NCBI RefSeq assembly: GCF_032854445.1 | Contig: NC_088298.1 | Span: forward strand, 23,833,295-23,897,294 | Direction of reading: 5' to 3' | Source: Liolophura sinensis | Lineage: Eukaryota > Mollusca > Polyplacophora > Chitonida > Chitonidae | DNA: 64,000 bases | Shown here: positions 38,498 through 55,715 of the stretch, piece by piece | Layout: each line of letters begins with the position of its first letter | Position numbering within the stretch: position 1 is the stretch's first letter | Position numbers and translations under genes: made by a program | Notes under the pieces: generated by a model | The model's database searches: none | What the model saw: the letters and a program-made list of their open reading frames with translations, nothing else | What the model was told of the DNA's origin: nothing

Positions 38498-38709
38498 AAC
38501 GCAGCTCATTTTGAGGAGCAGTAAGCATGAATGTGCTTTCGACCGCCAAAGCGGAAAAATTTCACATGCATTAGACAAGGAGGAGAAACACAGCATCATA
38601 CATGTATGTAAGCCAATATCAAAATAAAACTACTTCTACCTTTTTTAGAGTCTCTCACATACACACATGAATGACTTCTGCTCAGTGTTGCCTCCTGAGA
38701 TTCATTAGC

Positions 38710-39747
38710 TACATGTATCAGGTTGAATTAGATACTTGCACATGTATCAGGTTGTATTAGAAACATGCACCTGTATCAGGTTGTATTAGATACATGCACA
38801 TGTATCAGGTTGTATTAGATACATGCACATGTATCAGGTTGTATTAGATATGTGTACATGTATCAGGTTGTATTAGATACTTGCACATGTATCAGGTTGT
38901 ATTAGAAACATGCACCTGTATCAGGTTGTATTAGATATGTGTACATGTATCAGGTTGAATTAGATACTTGCACATGTATCAGGTTGTATTAGATATGTGT
39001 ACATGTATCAGGTTGAATTAGATACTTGCACATGTATCAGGTTGTATTAGAAACATGCACCTGTATCAGGTTGTATTAGATACATGCACATGTATCAGGT
39101 TGTATTAGATACATGCACATGTATCAGGTTGTATTAGATATGTGTACATGTATCAGGTTGTATTAGATACTTGCACATGTATCAGGTTGTATTAGAAACA
39201 TGCACTTGTATCAGGTTGTATTAGATATGTGTACATGTATCAGGCTGTATTAGATATTTGTACATGTATCAGGTTGTATTTGATACATGTACATGTATCA
39301 GGTTGTATTAGATACTTGCACATGTATCAGGTTGTATTAGAAACATGCACTTGTATCAGGTTGTATTAGATATGTGTACATGTATAAGGCTGTATTAGAT
39401 ATTTGTACATGTATCAGGTTGTATTAGAAACATGCACATGTATCAGGTTGTATTAGATATGTGTACATGTATCAGGCTGTATTAGATATTTGTACATGTA
39501 TCAGGTTGTATTAGATATGTGTACATGTATCAGGTTGTATTAGAAACGTGTACATGTATCAGGGTGTATTAGATATCTGCACTTGTATCAGGTTGTATTA
39601 GATACATGCACATGTATCAGGTTGTATTAGATATGTGTACATGTATCAGGGTGTATTAGAAACGTGTACATGTATCAGGGTGTATTAGATACATGTACAT
39701 GTATCAGGTTGTATTAGATATGTGAACATGTATCAGGTTGTATTATC
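38710..39747. repeat. 29-bp tandem array with higher-order structure (about 36 units)
   Basis: Unit ACATGTATCAGGTTGTATTA then GATATGTGT. The variant series in 38721-38895 repeats at 39011-39185, a shift of 290 bp or ten units. Confidence 0.95.
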
Positions 39748-42700
39748 TCAACCAAGACATATCATGTACTACAATCCCAAGACTTTCATTTATGATGCTC
39801 ATAAACAATAAACTACTTGAGACACAATTGTAATTTTCCTGAACAACAGGTCTAGTTAACTTAATGCCAGCAGTAAACATGTACAATACAAATGTAAAAA
39901 GAAATCTGATAGGCTCCATCTCAAAGGAACTGAATTCGATTCACACGTGAAACACTGGCCAAAAAAAATAGTCAAATCCAAATGCTGAAATTTATGGGCC
40001 CTTTCGGCACGCTATCCTTTACTTGTCTACATGTACTGCTGATGTACATGTGTTTTGCAATAGGTAGGGACGTTTGAAAGAAAAGCAACAAACCTATTTT
40101 TTTACATCATATGGGTATAGATACATGTATAAATCAAACACCAACGGATAGAGACTACAAAGCTGTTTAATTTCAATTCTTCCCTAGAAACACTGGAGGG
40201 GCTCAGGCTTAATTCTGTGTGGCACACTGGATAAACATAAAACAGGTCATCCCAGTGGTAATATATTCTGTACTGTGTGACTGGTTTGGGTGTCAAGCCT
40301 GATGTCTTAACCATGGCAATTCAGTGAGGCAGCACTATTACTAGCCAACCTACATACACATGTACAGTACATGTATTAATGAATGTCAATAGACATGTGC
40401 TGCTAATTAGTGCAGAATACACAGATCTTCTTACAATGTACCCATGGGTGCTGTCTCTACCCCTCGTATTCTTTCAAGTTTACTGGGAGGTATTATTCTA
40501 GTGAGGCAGCAAAACTACCCGACTAGAATAGTTTAAAAATACAATGAGTCTTCCACTACCTTCCTTCAGAGGGCATAAAAGCAAACAGAAATTCTAATTT
40601 CCAGTCATACATGTACACGTATGTTGACTTACGCTGTGAAATGATGTAACCCGACAGATATGAAGATATCAGGATAGTACATGTACCATGTGTTCGATGA
40701 AGTTTTGTTTATTTACATCTATTCAGTTTTACACATGAACCCCTTTGCTTATCTTCATCCTGTGAGAGCACAGTCACACTATGTAATCTCTGTTAGGGAG
40801 GAAGTGCAGTAGCGAGAACAGCCAGGTCAATCACCTGCTTCCTGTACACTAACATACACATGTACGGTCAAATGCAATAATGGACACCAACATTTACCCC
40901 AATGCCATAAAAAACATTAACACAACATAAATGAAAAAAAAAATACTTTCAAGATGAAAATGTTGACACAATATGTTCTGTATCAATTTCTTAATTATAT
41001 GCAACTGCATACTTGTGTACATATACATTTCAACGATGTTTTTCATTTTAGCCCAAATTGTGCAGTAGGGCACCAAATTAAGAAGCTCCTTCTTGCCCTT
41101 CTAGCTAAGATGTGCAAAAAGGTACACGTAAGTACTGGACAACATTTGACCATTACGCCTAGTGTACACAGTACATGTATAAATAATTGAATTTATTTAT
41201 TTATTTATTTGATTTGTGTTTTATGCCATACTCAAGAATATTTCACTTGTACGACCAGCATTATGGTGGGAGGAAACCGGACAGCGCCCAAGGAAAGCCA
41301 CTACGATCAGCAGGTTACAAACAATCAACTGAACTGATCATGTGAAAGCATAAGTTACTGTGATAGACTACTTATGTGCTTATGTATAAATCTATCAACA
41401 ACAATCACTAATGATGGTTCAGCCAGCTAATGTGATTAATGCCAGCTAGGAATCAGGAAGTATCAGGCATGACTGCATGTAGCCCTGTACAAAACCCTAG
41501 GCATGTCAAAGCATATATATAGAGATGTGCATGTAAGTGTATATATTATAAATTTGTGTGTACAGACCACGCCAGCCAGGTTGTCCCAGGTGGCTGCAAA
41601 GATGTCACATTACTCTTCATTTCCTGGTGTTATCATCACTGCATGTTATTAATTATAACCTCATGATTTCATTCCCTATGTGCTAAAATGTACACTACAG
41701 GTATGTATATGAGAAAATTTTTATATTCAGCATCTACCAGTACACTGTCTAATGTCATCCCAACACATTTAAGTATACTGATCATACAAATACATTTTGT
41801 CCCAAAACATGTACAAACCTACAAGAACTCAGATATTAAGTGCATCTGGACTTATCCACATACATGTCCATGTATGTAAATCTTCCCTCGCATTTTTTTT
41901 TTTCCTTTTTTTATCCACAGTGAAACCTAAATACTGTATTAATCATGTCAAATCAGCTCACATATCTGGTTTATCTACATGGAGCCTTTACACAAGAGCG
42001 AACAGAAACACATTTTCACATTCCTTTTTTTTTTGTTAAAGAATCATGATCTGTGTATGCATAAAGCTGATCGTGCAAGACATCTCTCACTCAACCATAG
42101 ACAAAAGTACACTCACAGGTAGCAAGTAGAACTACTTTTTAGTTCATCTACATACGGTACTAGTCAAGTAAGTGCACATGTGTAAGGCAATGGAGACAGA
42201 GACTCTTCTGTTTACAACTTAGAAACCTAGCCCCACCCATTCCAATACATCACTTCACATAACCCCCCAATGTACCCCAAATACATTATCGCGCCCCAAC
42301 CCATCTAACCCTTCATCCTTAAAAACTTTTCAGTAAGGCCCGTTTTCGCACGATTGGCATTATCCTAGAGATATAAACGTGCTGCAATAAATACATGTAT
42401 ACGTGTACATGTACATGTACAAAATGTACAGCATACATGTACACGTACATGTACATGTTTCTACTTTTTGCATGTATTCCTTTCAACTTTTACCACGTGC
42501 CATGTAGCATACATGTATATTTTAATCGTCAAAAGCTACCAAAGTTTAATCCAGTCTTATCTTTCCTGACATATACATGTATTTACTGCCACGACAATGT
42601 CAGGTTTTGTGTTAATCCTGTTTTACCAATTATCGCCAGGTCAGGAGTCTCAGATGCTAAAGATACTGAGCCAAGGTCCATTTTCCTTCTTCTGCATAAT

Positions 42701-42940
42701 ATAGTGGTGTCAGGTTAAAATGGGTTAACAATTATCAGCAAAGAAATTCTGTTTTCCTGGGTTATTTCTGTTGACCGCCTGCAAAAACTGTTCATTTCAA
42801 GAATGTATGAGTGTTGATATGCACACTGGAAAAACTAGCACAGTTTTTAAAAAACCTTTATTTATAGTCACAAATGTCATATTTTATCTGCCTCATATTA
42901 TTTATCTCTCCTGTAAAAGAGGGGGGATGCTGATAGAAAA
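39748..42940. other. Intronic stretch, mostly unique
   Basis: One SINE A half at 41190; dense TACATGTA at about 42395-42460. No exon recognised. Confidence 0.5.
41190..41320 (-). mobile_element. SINE A 3' half
   Basis: Inverted tail with five ATTT units, then the GCATTATGGTGGGAGGAAAC block, fading near 41320. Confidence 0.8.
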
Positions 42941-43058
42941 GCTGTTACAACTGGCGACCCTGACCTAGAAGCTGTTACAACTGGCGACCCTGACCTAGAA
43001 GCTGTTACAACTGGCGACCCTGACCTAGAAGCTGTTACAACTGGCGACCCTGACCTAG
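42941..43058. repeat. 30-bp tandem repeat (4 units)
   Basis: GCTGTTACAACTGGCGACCC then TGACCTAGAA, four identical units. Confidence 0.97.
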
Positions 43059-43130
43059 CCAAAATCCAAATGATTCTTTTATTACGAAAATGATGTTATA
43101 ATTAAAAACATAACAGTAGTAGTATCCAGC

Positions 43131-43301
43131 ATCATGGTGGGAGGAAAAACGGGCAGAGCCCGCGGGGAAACCCACGACCATCTGCAGGTTGCTGCCAGAC
43201 CTTCCCATGTACGGCCGGATAGGAAGCCAGCATGAGCTAGACTTGAACTCACAGCGACTCCTGGGTCATTACGCTGCGCTAGTGTGCTAACCAACTGAGC
43301 T
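43131..43301 (-). mobile_element. SINE A, tail missing
   Basis: Inverted copy with body and head (to CTAACCAACTGAGCT) but lacking the 3' tail, and with a deletion at the CACCAATGCGG part of the head. Confidence 0.85.
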
Positions 43302-43315
43302 GTATGCAGGAAGGA

Positions 43316-43343
43316 TAAATAAATAAATAAATAAATAAATATA

Positions 43344-43383
<40 letters not shown>

Positions 43384-43397
43384 AATATATATATATA
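43316..43397. repeat. AAAT and TA microsatellite
   Basis: AAATAAATAAAT runs into a TA tract of about 55 bp. Confidence 0.95.
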
Positions 43398-43956
43398 GCC
43401 TGATACTTTAAAATCAGTAAAACTACAGTGTACAGGGTCTGCTTGTCAAATGACATGTGAGATTTATGGTTTCTCATGTACTCAAAACAACATGTCACTG
43501 ATTAACAGGTCTCCTGTTCAGGCTTACAACAAAGCTTTGGATATCTAGATGATTCAGGGTGTCCAGTCACAAAAGGATGTGAGGATGGGCAGCTTTTGTC
43601 GCTGAGGTAAACTGACGTGATGATCCGCTTCCGAAGTGGAAAATAAACTACACAGCATGTGTGCAGGACGTGTATTTCGTCCGCACTAAAACTCAGTGCT
43701 CAAAACGAACTATCAAGCAAACACATAAATTAAGCTTGCGCAATCCCACGCAATTAACATGCAAAAATCTGTGCAATAAAGAAAAAAAAAGAGACAAATG
43801 TTCTCGGCAATTCAAAATTGACTCGAGTCGTCTGGCGATAACAAATGTCATTCTCGAACCAGACAGCCATCATTTTGAGTCCTATCTCTGTTTTCAACTC
43901 GGCTTATTTTTTCACACATCGCTTCTGTCAATAAAAGAAAAATTTTCCAGACTTAC

Positions 43957-44041
43957 CCTCCGAAAGCTCCAAATCCAGCTCGGCTAGCTTTTCCCGAATA
44001 TCTCCCGGGAGCTTGGACGCGTCTATATTCATATCAGCCAT
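43957..44041 (-). CDS. DIP2: DIP2 first coding exon (disco-interacting protein 2)
   Basis: Reading down the minus strand from the ATG at 44041, 28 codons plus one base precede a consensus donor GTAAGT (43956-43951). Seen: the exon encodes MADMNID, then LPGDIREKLAELDLELSE, with a glycine codon split by the phase-1 intron. Known of the family: vertebrate DIP2A/B/C start with MAD or MAE, a variable stretch, then an LAELELELSEG block, which opens the DMAP1-binding domain; two AMP-binding (FAAL-like) adenylation domains follow. DIP2 is linked to neuronal patterning and diacylglycerol metabolism. The exon is divergent from CNPPD1 across a 232-bp interval. The following exon (expected to begin DITQKGYEKKR) was not found in this window, so the rest of the gene probably lies to the left. 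The identification rests on about 20 residues recalled from the family plus the matching exon end. Confidence 0.83.
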
Positions 44042-44142
44042 GACGCTTTTGTGAATTTTTGCCCCAAACACAAGTTAAGATGTTTCAAGCTTCACATTCT
44101 GTTCTACTGTCGCCATTACTGCTTGCAAATACCACACCTAAG

Positions 44143-44152
44143 TCTCGCGAGA
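44143..44152. promoter_or_regulatory. TCTCGCGAGA palindromic promoter element
   Basis: A perfect 10-bp palindrome TCTCGCGAGA lies 102 bp from the DIP2 ATG and 122 bp from the CNPPD1 ATG. In vertebrates this motif is a strong element of TATA-less CpG promoters, often bidirectional ones, and is bound by BANP. Its presence here is seen; its use in this organism is inferred. Confidence 0.6.
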
Positions 44153-44183
44153 TTTTCCGTGACAGACGGTTGGCAGGAGTAAA

Positions 44184-44204
44184 ATGGCGCCTTGTCTGTG
44201 GTGA
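44184..44204 (+). other. Six-codon upstream ORF before CNPPD1
   Basis: ATGGCGCCT..TGA encodes MAPCLW and stops 69 bp before the CNPPD1 start. It matters only if transcription starts upstream of 44184, which is not known. Confidence 0.3.
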
Positions 44205-44273
44205 TTTTGTGGAGAACTTTCACAACATTTTTCAACACATTTCGTCAGGTTCGCGAGCTTTTCGGGAGTTGAT

Positions 44274-50001
<5,728 letters not shown>

Positions 50002-52020
50002 CACAAGTGTCAGAAGTTATCTCCCTTGGCTATGAAGTTCATCTCCCTCTAGGACTAATTCCACAAAACTGACTTTATCATGGTTTGAACTAAGGTGTAC
50101 AAATTGTGGCATCAGCCCTTGATGTAGACTGATAGAAGAAATGTATTTAAGTGAGCATTAACAACGTTACTCTGAAATTCTATGATGTACATCTACAAGC
50201 CCAGGACAAATTACACAAACATCCGCTTCGATCTATTTTATATTGGGATATTCAGTCTTTGGGGTACTCCAAAAAACTGTATTTGTTATTCATACAGAGT
50301 AGTGCTCAATTTGTGGTACATATTGGCTGACATCTTATGAAGCAAGGTACATTTCCAAGGTCATTGTTACTTGTATCTACACAACAGAATTTTCCTTGAA
50401 ATCTGACATAATAAGTATCTAATCTGGACTAAAATTGCCAAAACTAATCAGGGTCTGTTACTGGAAGAAATTTTGGCTGATTTTGAGGGAAAAGATTCTC
50501 TTCCCTGTATCTAGTTTTGGACTAACAAATGTGTCGCTACACAAACTGAAATGTCACTTGTATCTGTGACTTCCCAAATCTGTGGCATTTCACCTTTGTA
50601 TGAGGATTAAATGGTTTAATCCAGATTTCTAAAAGATTATACTGATATTGCATTATATAGCTGAGGGAGATAACTTGTATGGACACTAATGCATAAAATG
50701 TTGCTGAAATTTGATCACAATTGGACAATGAGGCGGAATTTACACGTTTAACATTTTTCAGCAGATTTCTATTTATTTTTGTAAACTCAATTATATAGAC
50801 TTCAAGCTGAAATGGTGCTTTTGTGGTGTTTATTTTCGAAGAGCAGTTTATAACAGTGTGTTTTTTGTGAGAGAAAAAAATCAAATAAGTAAATGAATTT
50901 AAAGCAGTTTCAGAGGAATAGTTTTAAACCTATACTGTATGATTTTTTCTGTGAACTGATACTGGTCACAGTTTGATGTGAGAGGTGACTGACTTGAACA
51001 GAATTCATTATCCCCTGTGACACTTGTACTTGTGTAAGGAATAACTTTAAAGGCAAAGATTTCCTCTTAAAACATACTTGAACACATTTTATGAACGACC
51101 TTAATATTTCACTTAATTGAGAGATATTCTTGACTAAACCCTATGCCACAAACTAATTAAATATGTATGTTGTCTTAAAAAAAATCTCTTTATCAGTTTT
51201 GGAGATGTCTTAAAACAGGGAAAGCAAATAATTTCCTACATAGTGTTTGATTCATAAAGTTATTATTAAATAACAGTTTCTTGGCAGTATTTACATTTGG
51301 GATGTAGGAGAATTACTATGTAAACTTAGTCTAAAACTTGCAACATTTATGGCTCTAAATGTCTTAATTATGGTTTGTGTCTAATGTGGATTAAATGGAA
51401 GACTTTAAGAGGACATGATTTATTTTTAAGGTCCGTAATATCATTATTATTAAATTTAGTGAATTTGCCGAGTGCTGATTATTTAAAAAGTATGATCGAG
51501 AATTGATATTTTTAATGTAGTTGCATTTTCCCATTAGGCCACATCAATTTCATTTGTTGTTTTGCAGAATAAGTTTTTTTTCAATGTGGGAGGAGAGTAT
51601 AAAAATAACAAAAACTTGAAAATCACCTAATTTAATGTTAGTTAATTGGGCATGAACTCTCCCAACAATACTTCTTGTTGAAACATATTTACATCATCAC
51701 AAACTAGTAAATAATAAGGACGTCAAGATCACACAAATTAAAAAATGTATTTCAGTTTTAATTTTTGTCTTGTTTGGGATTTTTTAGTTTTTTCATTTTG
51801 ATGTTGCAGATAGGAAGCTTTGCTAAGAAAAAATAATAGTAAACAGATATAATGATGGGTAGTCTGTATAGATTTGGCTCCTGCAAATCTGTCACAAGTA
51901 AAATTATAGAGTTCATTTTTTTTTTCCCCTCCTTGGTGCAATGGTCACAAAAAAAATGTAAAAAAAAAAAAATAAGAAAATTTTGTTGAATTATACCCTA
52001 AATAAATGGTTTTGATTTAT
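50002..52020 (+). other. Probable CNPPD1 3' UTR
   Basis: Two kilobases of A/T-rich sequence follow the stop with no SINE, array or inverted-repeat element, in contrast to both flanks. It ends near an AATAAA at 52001. An earlier cleavage site cannot be excluded. Confidence 0.5.
52001..52006 (+). terminator. Candidate polyadenylation signal AATAAA
   Basis: AATAAA followed by a T-rich stretch (GGTTTTGATTTATTTT), the expected downstream element. Chosen because it closes the repeat-free segment after CNPPD1. Confidence 0.4.
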
Positions 52021-52554
52021 TTTAACCATTGCCTACTTTTGTAAATCTCAAGAGGAAAAACTATTTTATTACCAAAAGCCACGTTTGAACAAGTTAAAGT
52101 TGCATTCTTTTTAATTGTAACTACATGGCTTCACTGAAATTCCATCTGTAAAGAGGCATTTATCCTCCGTAGGTCAGAAGTTGAAGAAAAAAAGAATTTG
52201 TTAAAGACATATTTATCCAGGCCTCTGTGGGAAGACAAATTGCACAGAAGTTTGTACATGTACTTAATCCACCTGTGCCTTGGTCAAGATTTCTTTAACC
52301 TTTCCAAAAAGGCCTATAAAATTTGCATTTATATTTGATTTTAGGACATAAATGGGTTATTGTTTGCAAATTAGTTTTCCTTTGTTTTTTTCGGTCTTAT
52401 TCTTGTAAACTGAATGGTTATGTAAACTACAGAAGACTGTTCGCTTAAGTAAAACTCTGCAGCATTTACATCTACATGTGCTTTTTTGTTTGTCTTTTAG
52501 CTGTGATTGGTGACTTTCTGGCATAGTTTTTAGTGTGCTCGTGAAGCACACTAA

Positions 52555-52792
52555 CTCAACCTCACCAGTGCGATCATTGTGAGTTCAAGTCCAACTCATG
52601 CTGTCTTCCACTCTGGTCGTACATGAAAAGGCCTGCCTACAGCAACCTGCAGATGGTTCTGGGTTTCCTCCCACCATAATGCTGGATGCCGTCACACAAG
52701 TGAGTGAATACTTGGGGTTTAACGTCGTACTCCGTCGCATAAGTGAAATATTTTTCAGTACACAGTAAAACACACAAACGGATAAATAAAGT
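52555..52792 (+). mobile_element. SINE A interrupted by a piece of SINE B
   Basis: Starts in the head and ends GGATAAATAAAG. Between GCCGTC and CATAAGTGAAAT about 40 bp (52694-52733) match the inverted 3' end of SINE B (GAGTGAATACTTGGGGTTTA). Confidence 0.82.
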
Positions 52793-52846
52793 CAAATATT
52801 AGCTGCGACTAACATGTTCTGTCAGTTGCTCATATTTCTTACATCT

Positions 52847-53191
52847 TAACGGCCCAGATAGCACAGTTGGTAGAGCGTCCGCTTCGGGACCGGTAGATCC
52901 AGGATCAATCCTTGATCGAGTCACACCTAAGACTTTAAAAGAGGAAGTTGTAACTTCCTCGCTTGGCGTTCAGCAACGACTGGTTGACCCGTATCAGGAT
53001 AATGGCTCGGGCGGGGTGGCTTACTTGCCTTCGTTAAGTCGTCTCAGTGAAGCAGCACTAAATAAAAGAGCGGTGAAATCTGTCCTGCAACAAGGAGGCA
53101 CATTACACGTACATACACCCTAATTATTCCTTCGTCGTCATATGACTGAAAAGTTGTTGAGTACGACGTTAAACCCCAAGCACTCTCTCAC
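52847..53191 (+). mobile_element. SINE B, full length, with 10-bp target-site duplication
   Basis: Complete copy from GGCCCAGATAGCACAGTTGG (box A) past GGTAGATCCAGGATCAATCC (box B) to CCCAAGCACTCTCTCACT. TCTTACATCT flanks it at 52837-52846 and 53192-53201. Confidence 0.92.
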
Positions 53192-53477
53192 TCTTACATC
53201 TCTCCATCACATGGGACTCCTTATCTTGTAACATGGACCATTTTCTTGACATCAGACCTTCATGCAAGAAAACGTGAAATCCTATGTCTGAAATTGTGCA
53301 GCTAAAGCAAATTTGTGATTATTTATGCGTTGCTAGCAGAACATGTGAATTGGGGATGTATTAAATTCTGTTATTGAAAGAATTCTCACTTCTCAGCTGA
53401 AGATTTGGTCACAACTTTTTCTATTCCAGTGTCCATGATACTGCTGTAAATTCAATGCAATTAGGGTTAGCTTTGTC

Positions 53478-53785
53478 AGGTGTTTAATGATGTGTGTGGG
53501 ACTAAGCTCATCTTCGGGAGACCCCGGGATCAAATCCAGGCCGGGTAATATCATATACTTTAAAAATAACGCTTACTGCTACCTCACTTAGCGCTGCGCT
53601 CTGAGGGGTTAGAGCAAGGAAACATGACTGATTGGTCCGGTGTCAGTGTAATGTGACTGGGTGGGATCTCATGCTTGGTGTCTTCGGCATGATACTTCAG
53701 TGGTAGCAGCACTCTGGGCATGTGCTCGCCCTGCCACAAGAAAACACAATATAGGCAAATATGCACACACCTAATGACTCCTGTC
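53478..53785 (+). mobile_element. B2 element (related SINE)
   Basis: Contains GGGTGGGATCTCATGCTTGG and GTGTCTTCGGCATGATACTT, found inverted at 55936-56279. A tRNA-like start with GGGATCAAATCCAGGCCGGG is visible. Confidence 0.6.
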
Positions 53786-53895
53786 AGGTGTATTTATTTA
53801 TATGATTGTTCCTTAAAGAATGTTTCACTTTTAATGGCGGTCGAAAGTATGGGTGGAGGGAATCGGGGTGCCCGGGTGAAACTACAGGCCTTTGA
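53786..53895 (-). repeat. SINE A 3' half, degraded
   Basis: Inverted TATTTATTTATATGATTG and TATGGGTGGAGGGAATCGG, clearly related but much diverged. Confidence 0.5.
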
Positions 53896-54640
53896 TGACA
53901 ATTTACTATACCACCAACGAAGTTTCCCACATGTGACACGCAGATATGAAAAACGAAAGTCAGACTTACGACCGTCGTTGACAGATTGATTTCTCCAAGC
54001 CATCACAAGCTGTGTAATCTACAAATGCCCTATAGAAAGGCCGGAGTTAAACCCTCATCTAGATGGTGATGATTGCGATGAAGAGTTATTCCCCTTGCAC
54101 TGTGCAGGGAAAAACCTCACCAACCATCCAAAGAGAAACAAAAACCGATAAAAATAATCCTTGAGCATTTTTAAATCCACTCGTTCACAATCAAAGCATT
54201 ATGTCTTAGTAACAAAAGCAAAAATTCAAACCGCACAGTTCAAACCCAGTGGATACCATTTTCTCGTTAACAATTGCGCGTACAGTGGTTTGCACATACG
54301 TGTAGGCCCTATATGAACGCATGTTGGTAATGTTCTGTACACTTTATCTGCACATTAGATAAAATTATCGTTTTCGCTTCATTTACTGTTTGTCTCAGTT
54401 TTGGGTAGGCTAAATACTGGAACGTAAAATATTTCAAGTCATTCTGTTTTAATAACGTAATTAGCCAACATACATGTGCGGTCACACGGTTCCTGTACTA
54501 AGATATAATGTACCAATACTGAAAGATCCAGTCACAAAATTTTCCTCTTCATTTTTCTACTCTAGTCAGTTGGACTACAGGTTCATTTACATGTGTATTC
54601 CATTTTGTTAATTTACAGCAAGATCCTCAGCTTGGAATAG

Positions 54641-54942
54641 CTTCGGGAGCGGGATATCCAAGGTTAATCCTGGGTCGAGTCACACCTAAGACCTTACAAG
54701 GGGAAGTTATAACTTCCTCGCTTGGCGTTCAGCATGAAGGGGATAGTGCAAAGACTGGTTGACCCGTATCAGTATAAGGTCTCGGGTGGGGCGTCTTACT
54801 TACAGCACTAGATAAAAGAGCGGTGGAAATCCGTCCTGCAACAAGAAGGCACATTACATGCACTCTAAGGATTCCTTCGTCGTCATATGACTGAAAAATG
54901 ACTTAAGTACGACGTTAAACCCCAAGCACTCACTCACTCAAA
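54641..54942 (+). mobile_element. SINE B, head truncated, with 9-bp target-site duplication
   Basis: Starts at CTTCGGGAGCGGGATATCC and ends in CACTCACTCACTC. TTGGAATAG flanks it at 54632-54640 and 54943-54951. Confidence 0.88.
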
Positions 54943-54994
54943 TTGGAATAGAAAATTTCATCATTAGACTATTGAACTCATAGGTATCGTATTT

Positions 54995-55055
54995 GTGTGA
55001 GGATCCATGAGTCATTGTGCTGCGCTAGCACGCTTACCACTAGGCCACGGTACTG
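54995..55055 (-). repeat. SINE tRNA-like head fragment
   Basis: GAGTCATTGTGCTGCGCTAG to CTAGGCCACGGTAC matches an inverted SINE A head only. Confidence 0.5.
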
Positions 55056-55355
55056 ATGTCATCATGAGTTAAAGAATTCTTATCTTATATTAATATAGCA
55101 CATGAAAGAGATTTCACGAACGCATAGGCCTGCTCCTTACAGCGCATGCAGTGCCCTCTGTATGCTCGCTTTACTTATCATCTGCCATGCACAGGACGAG
55201 TTTCACCTCTGGGGTCTGTGGGACGGGCTTGTTTCGGTTTAGCGTCATCACTGATATTTTCTCGCCGACCTATAAGCATTCGTCAACAAACATTGACTGA
55301 GGTGTCCTTTGAAATAACGTTTTTCATACCTTAGATAAAGAGAATGCATGTGAGC

Positions 55356-55487
55356 TGACGCCGGTTTCATGACGCCCACTTAGCTAAGTTTGCCCTTGAC
55401 TACTATGACGACGTATGTTGTAGAGATATAAAAAGCACTTAGCAAAGGGCTACTTAACTCTAAGTATGCTTCATGAAACTCGCTCCT
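55356..55487. mobile_element. M3-type element
   Basis: GACGCCGGTTTCATGACG and its counterpart CTTCATGAAACTCGCTCC form the ends; about 132 bp. Confidence 0.5.
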
Positions 55488-55715
55488 GGGCGTGAACTCA
55501 CAGGGACGTACGGCACTAAACCGGTGAAAGGCCTCTGGTTCATTTTGCTGCTCTGGGGGCTGTTTCTCAAAGAGGTCATAATGTTACGCCGTCCCTACAC
55601 CATGACGTCGCATACCGACGGCATATGCCGCCTTGGTATTTACGACCTGCATAACGTTACGACCCCTTTGAGAAACAGCCCCTGATAAGCTTACCCCTAG
55701 ACCACGGAGACCCTC
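55488..55715 (-). repeat. SINE head split by an inserted hairpin element
   Basis: Left part GCGTGAACTCACAGGGACG to GCTGCTCTG and right part ATAAGCTTACCCCTAGACCA, then CGGAGACCC, together form one inverted head. The M3 element at 55556-55682 sits between them. Confidence 0.6.
55556..55682. mobile_element. M3 hairpin element, 127 bp
   Basis: GGGGCTGTTTCTCAAAGAGG is mirrored by CCCTTTGAGAAACAGCCCC; the 17 end bases are perfect. It interrupts a SINE head, so it is the younger insertion. Confidence 0.82.

Larger units (their letters stand above)
1..43956 (-). other. Putative DIP2 intron 1 (at least 44 kb)
   Basis: Everything left of the DIP2 exon 1 donor lacks any recognisable exon on the minus strand; what is seen is arrays, SINEs and inverted-repeat elements, listed separately. 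A very long first intron is known for vertebrate DIP2 genes, so this reading fits the family. Another gene could sit inside unseen, and a short DIP2 exon 2 could have been missed. Confidence 0.55.
44042..44273. promoter_or_regulatory. Bidirectional promoter between DIP2 and CNPPD1
   Basis: The 232 bp between the two divergent ATGs must hold both 5' UTRs and the start sites. The interval and its flanks (about 43980-44640) are rich in CpG compared with the A/T-rich surroundings, and no TATA box is evident. A TCTCGCGAGA element lies inside at 44143. ATGGCG-type motifs at 44184 and, inverted, near 44111 resemble YY1 sites only loosely. Start sites cannot be placed from sequence alone. Confidence 0.7.

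Noticed and set aside
43082-43498. 138-codon minus-strand frame with hydrophobic IYIYIYI
   Set aside because: Translation of the TA microsatellite plus SINE A.
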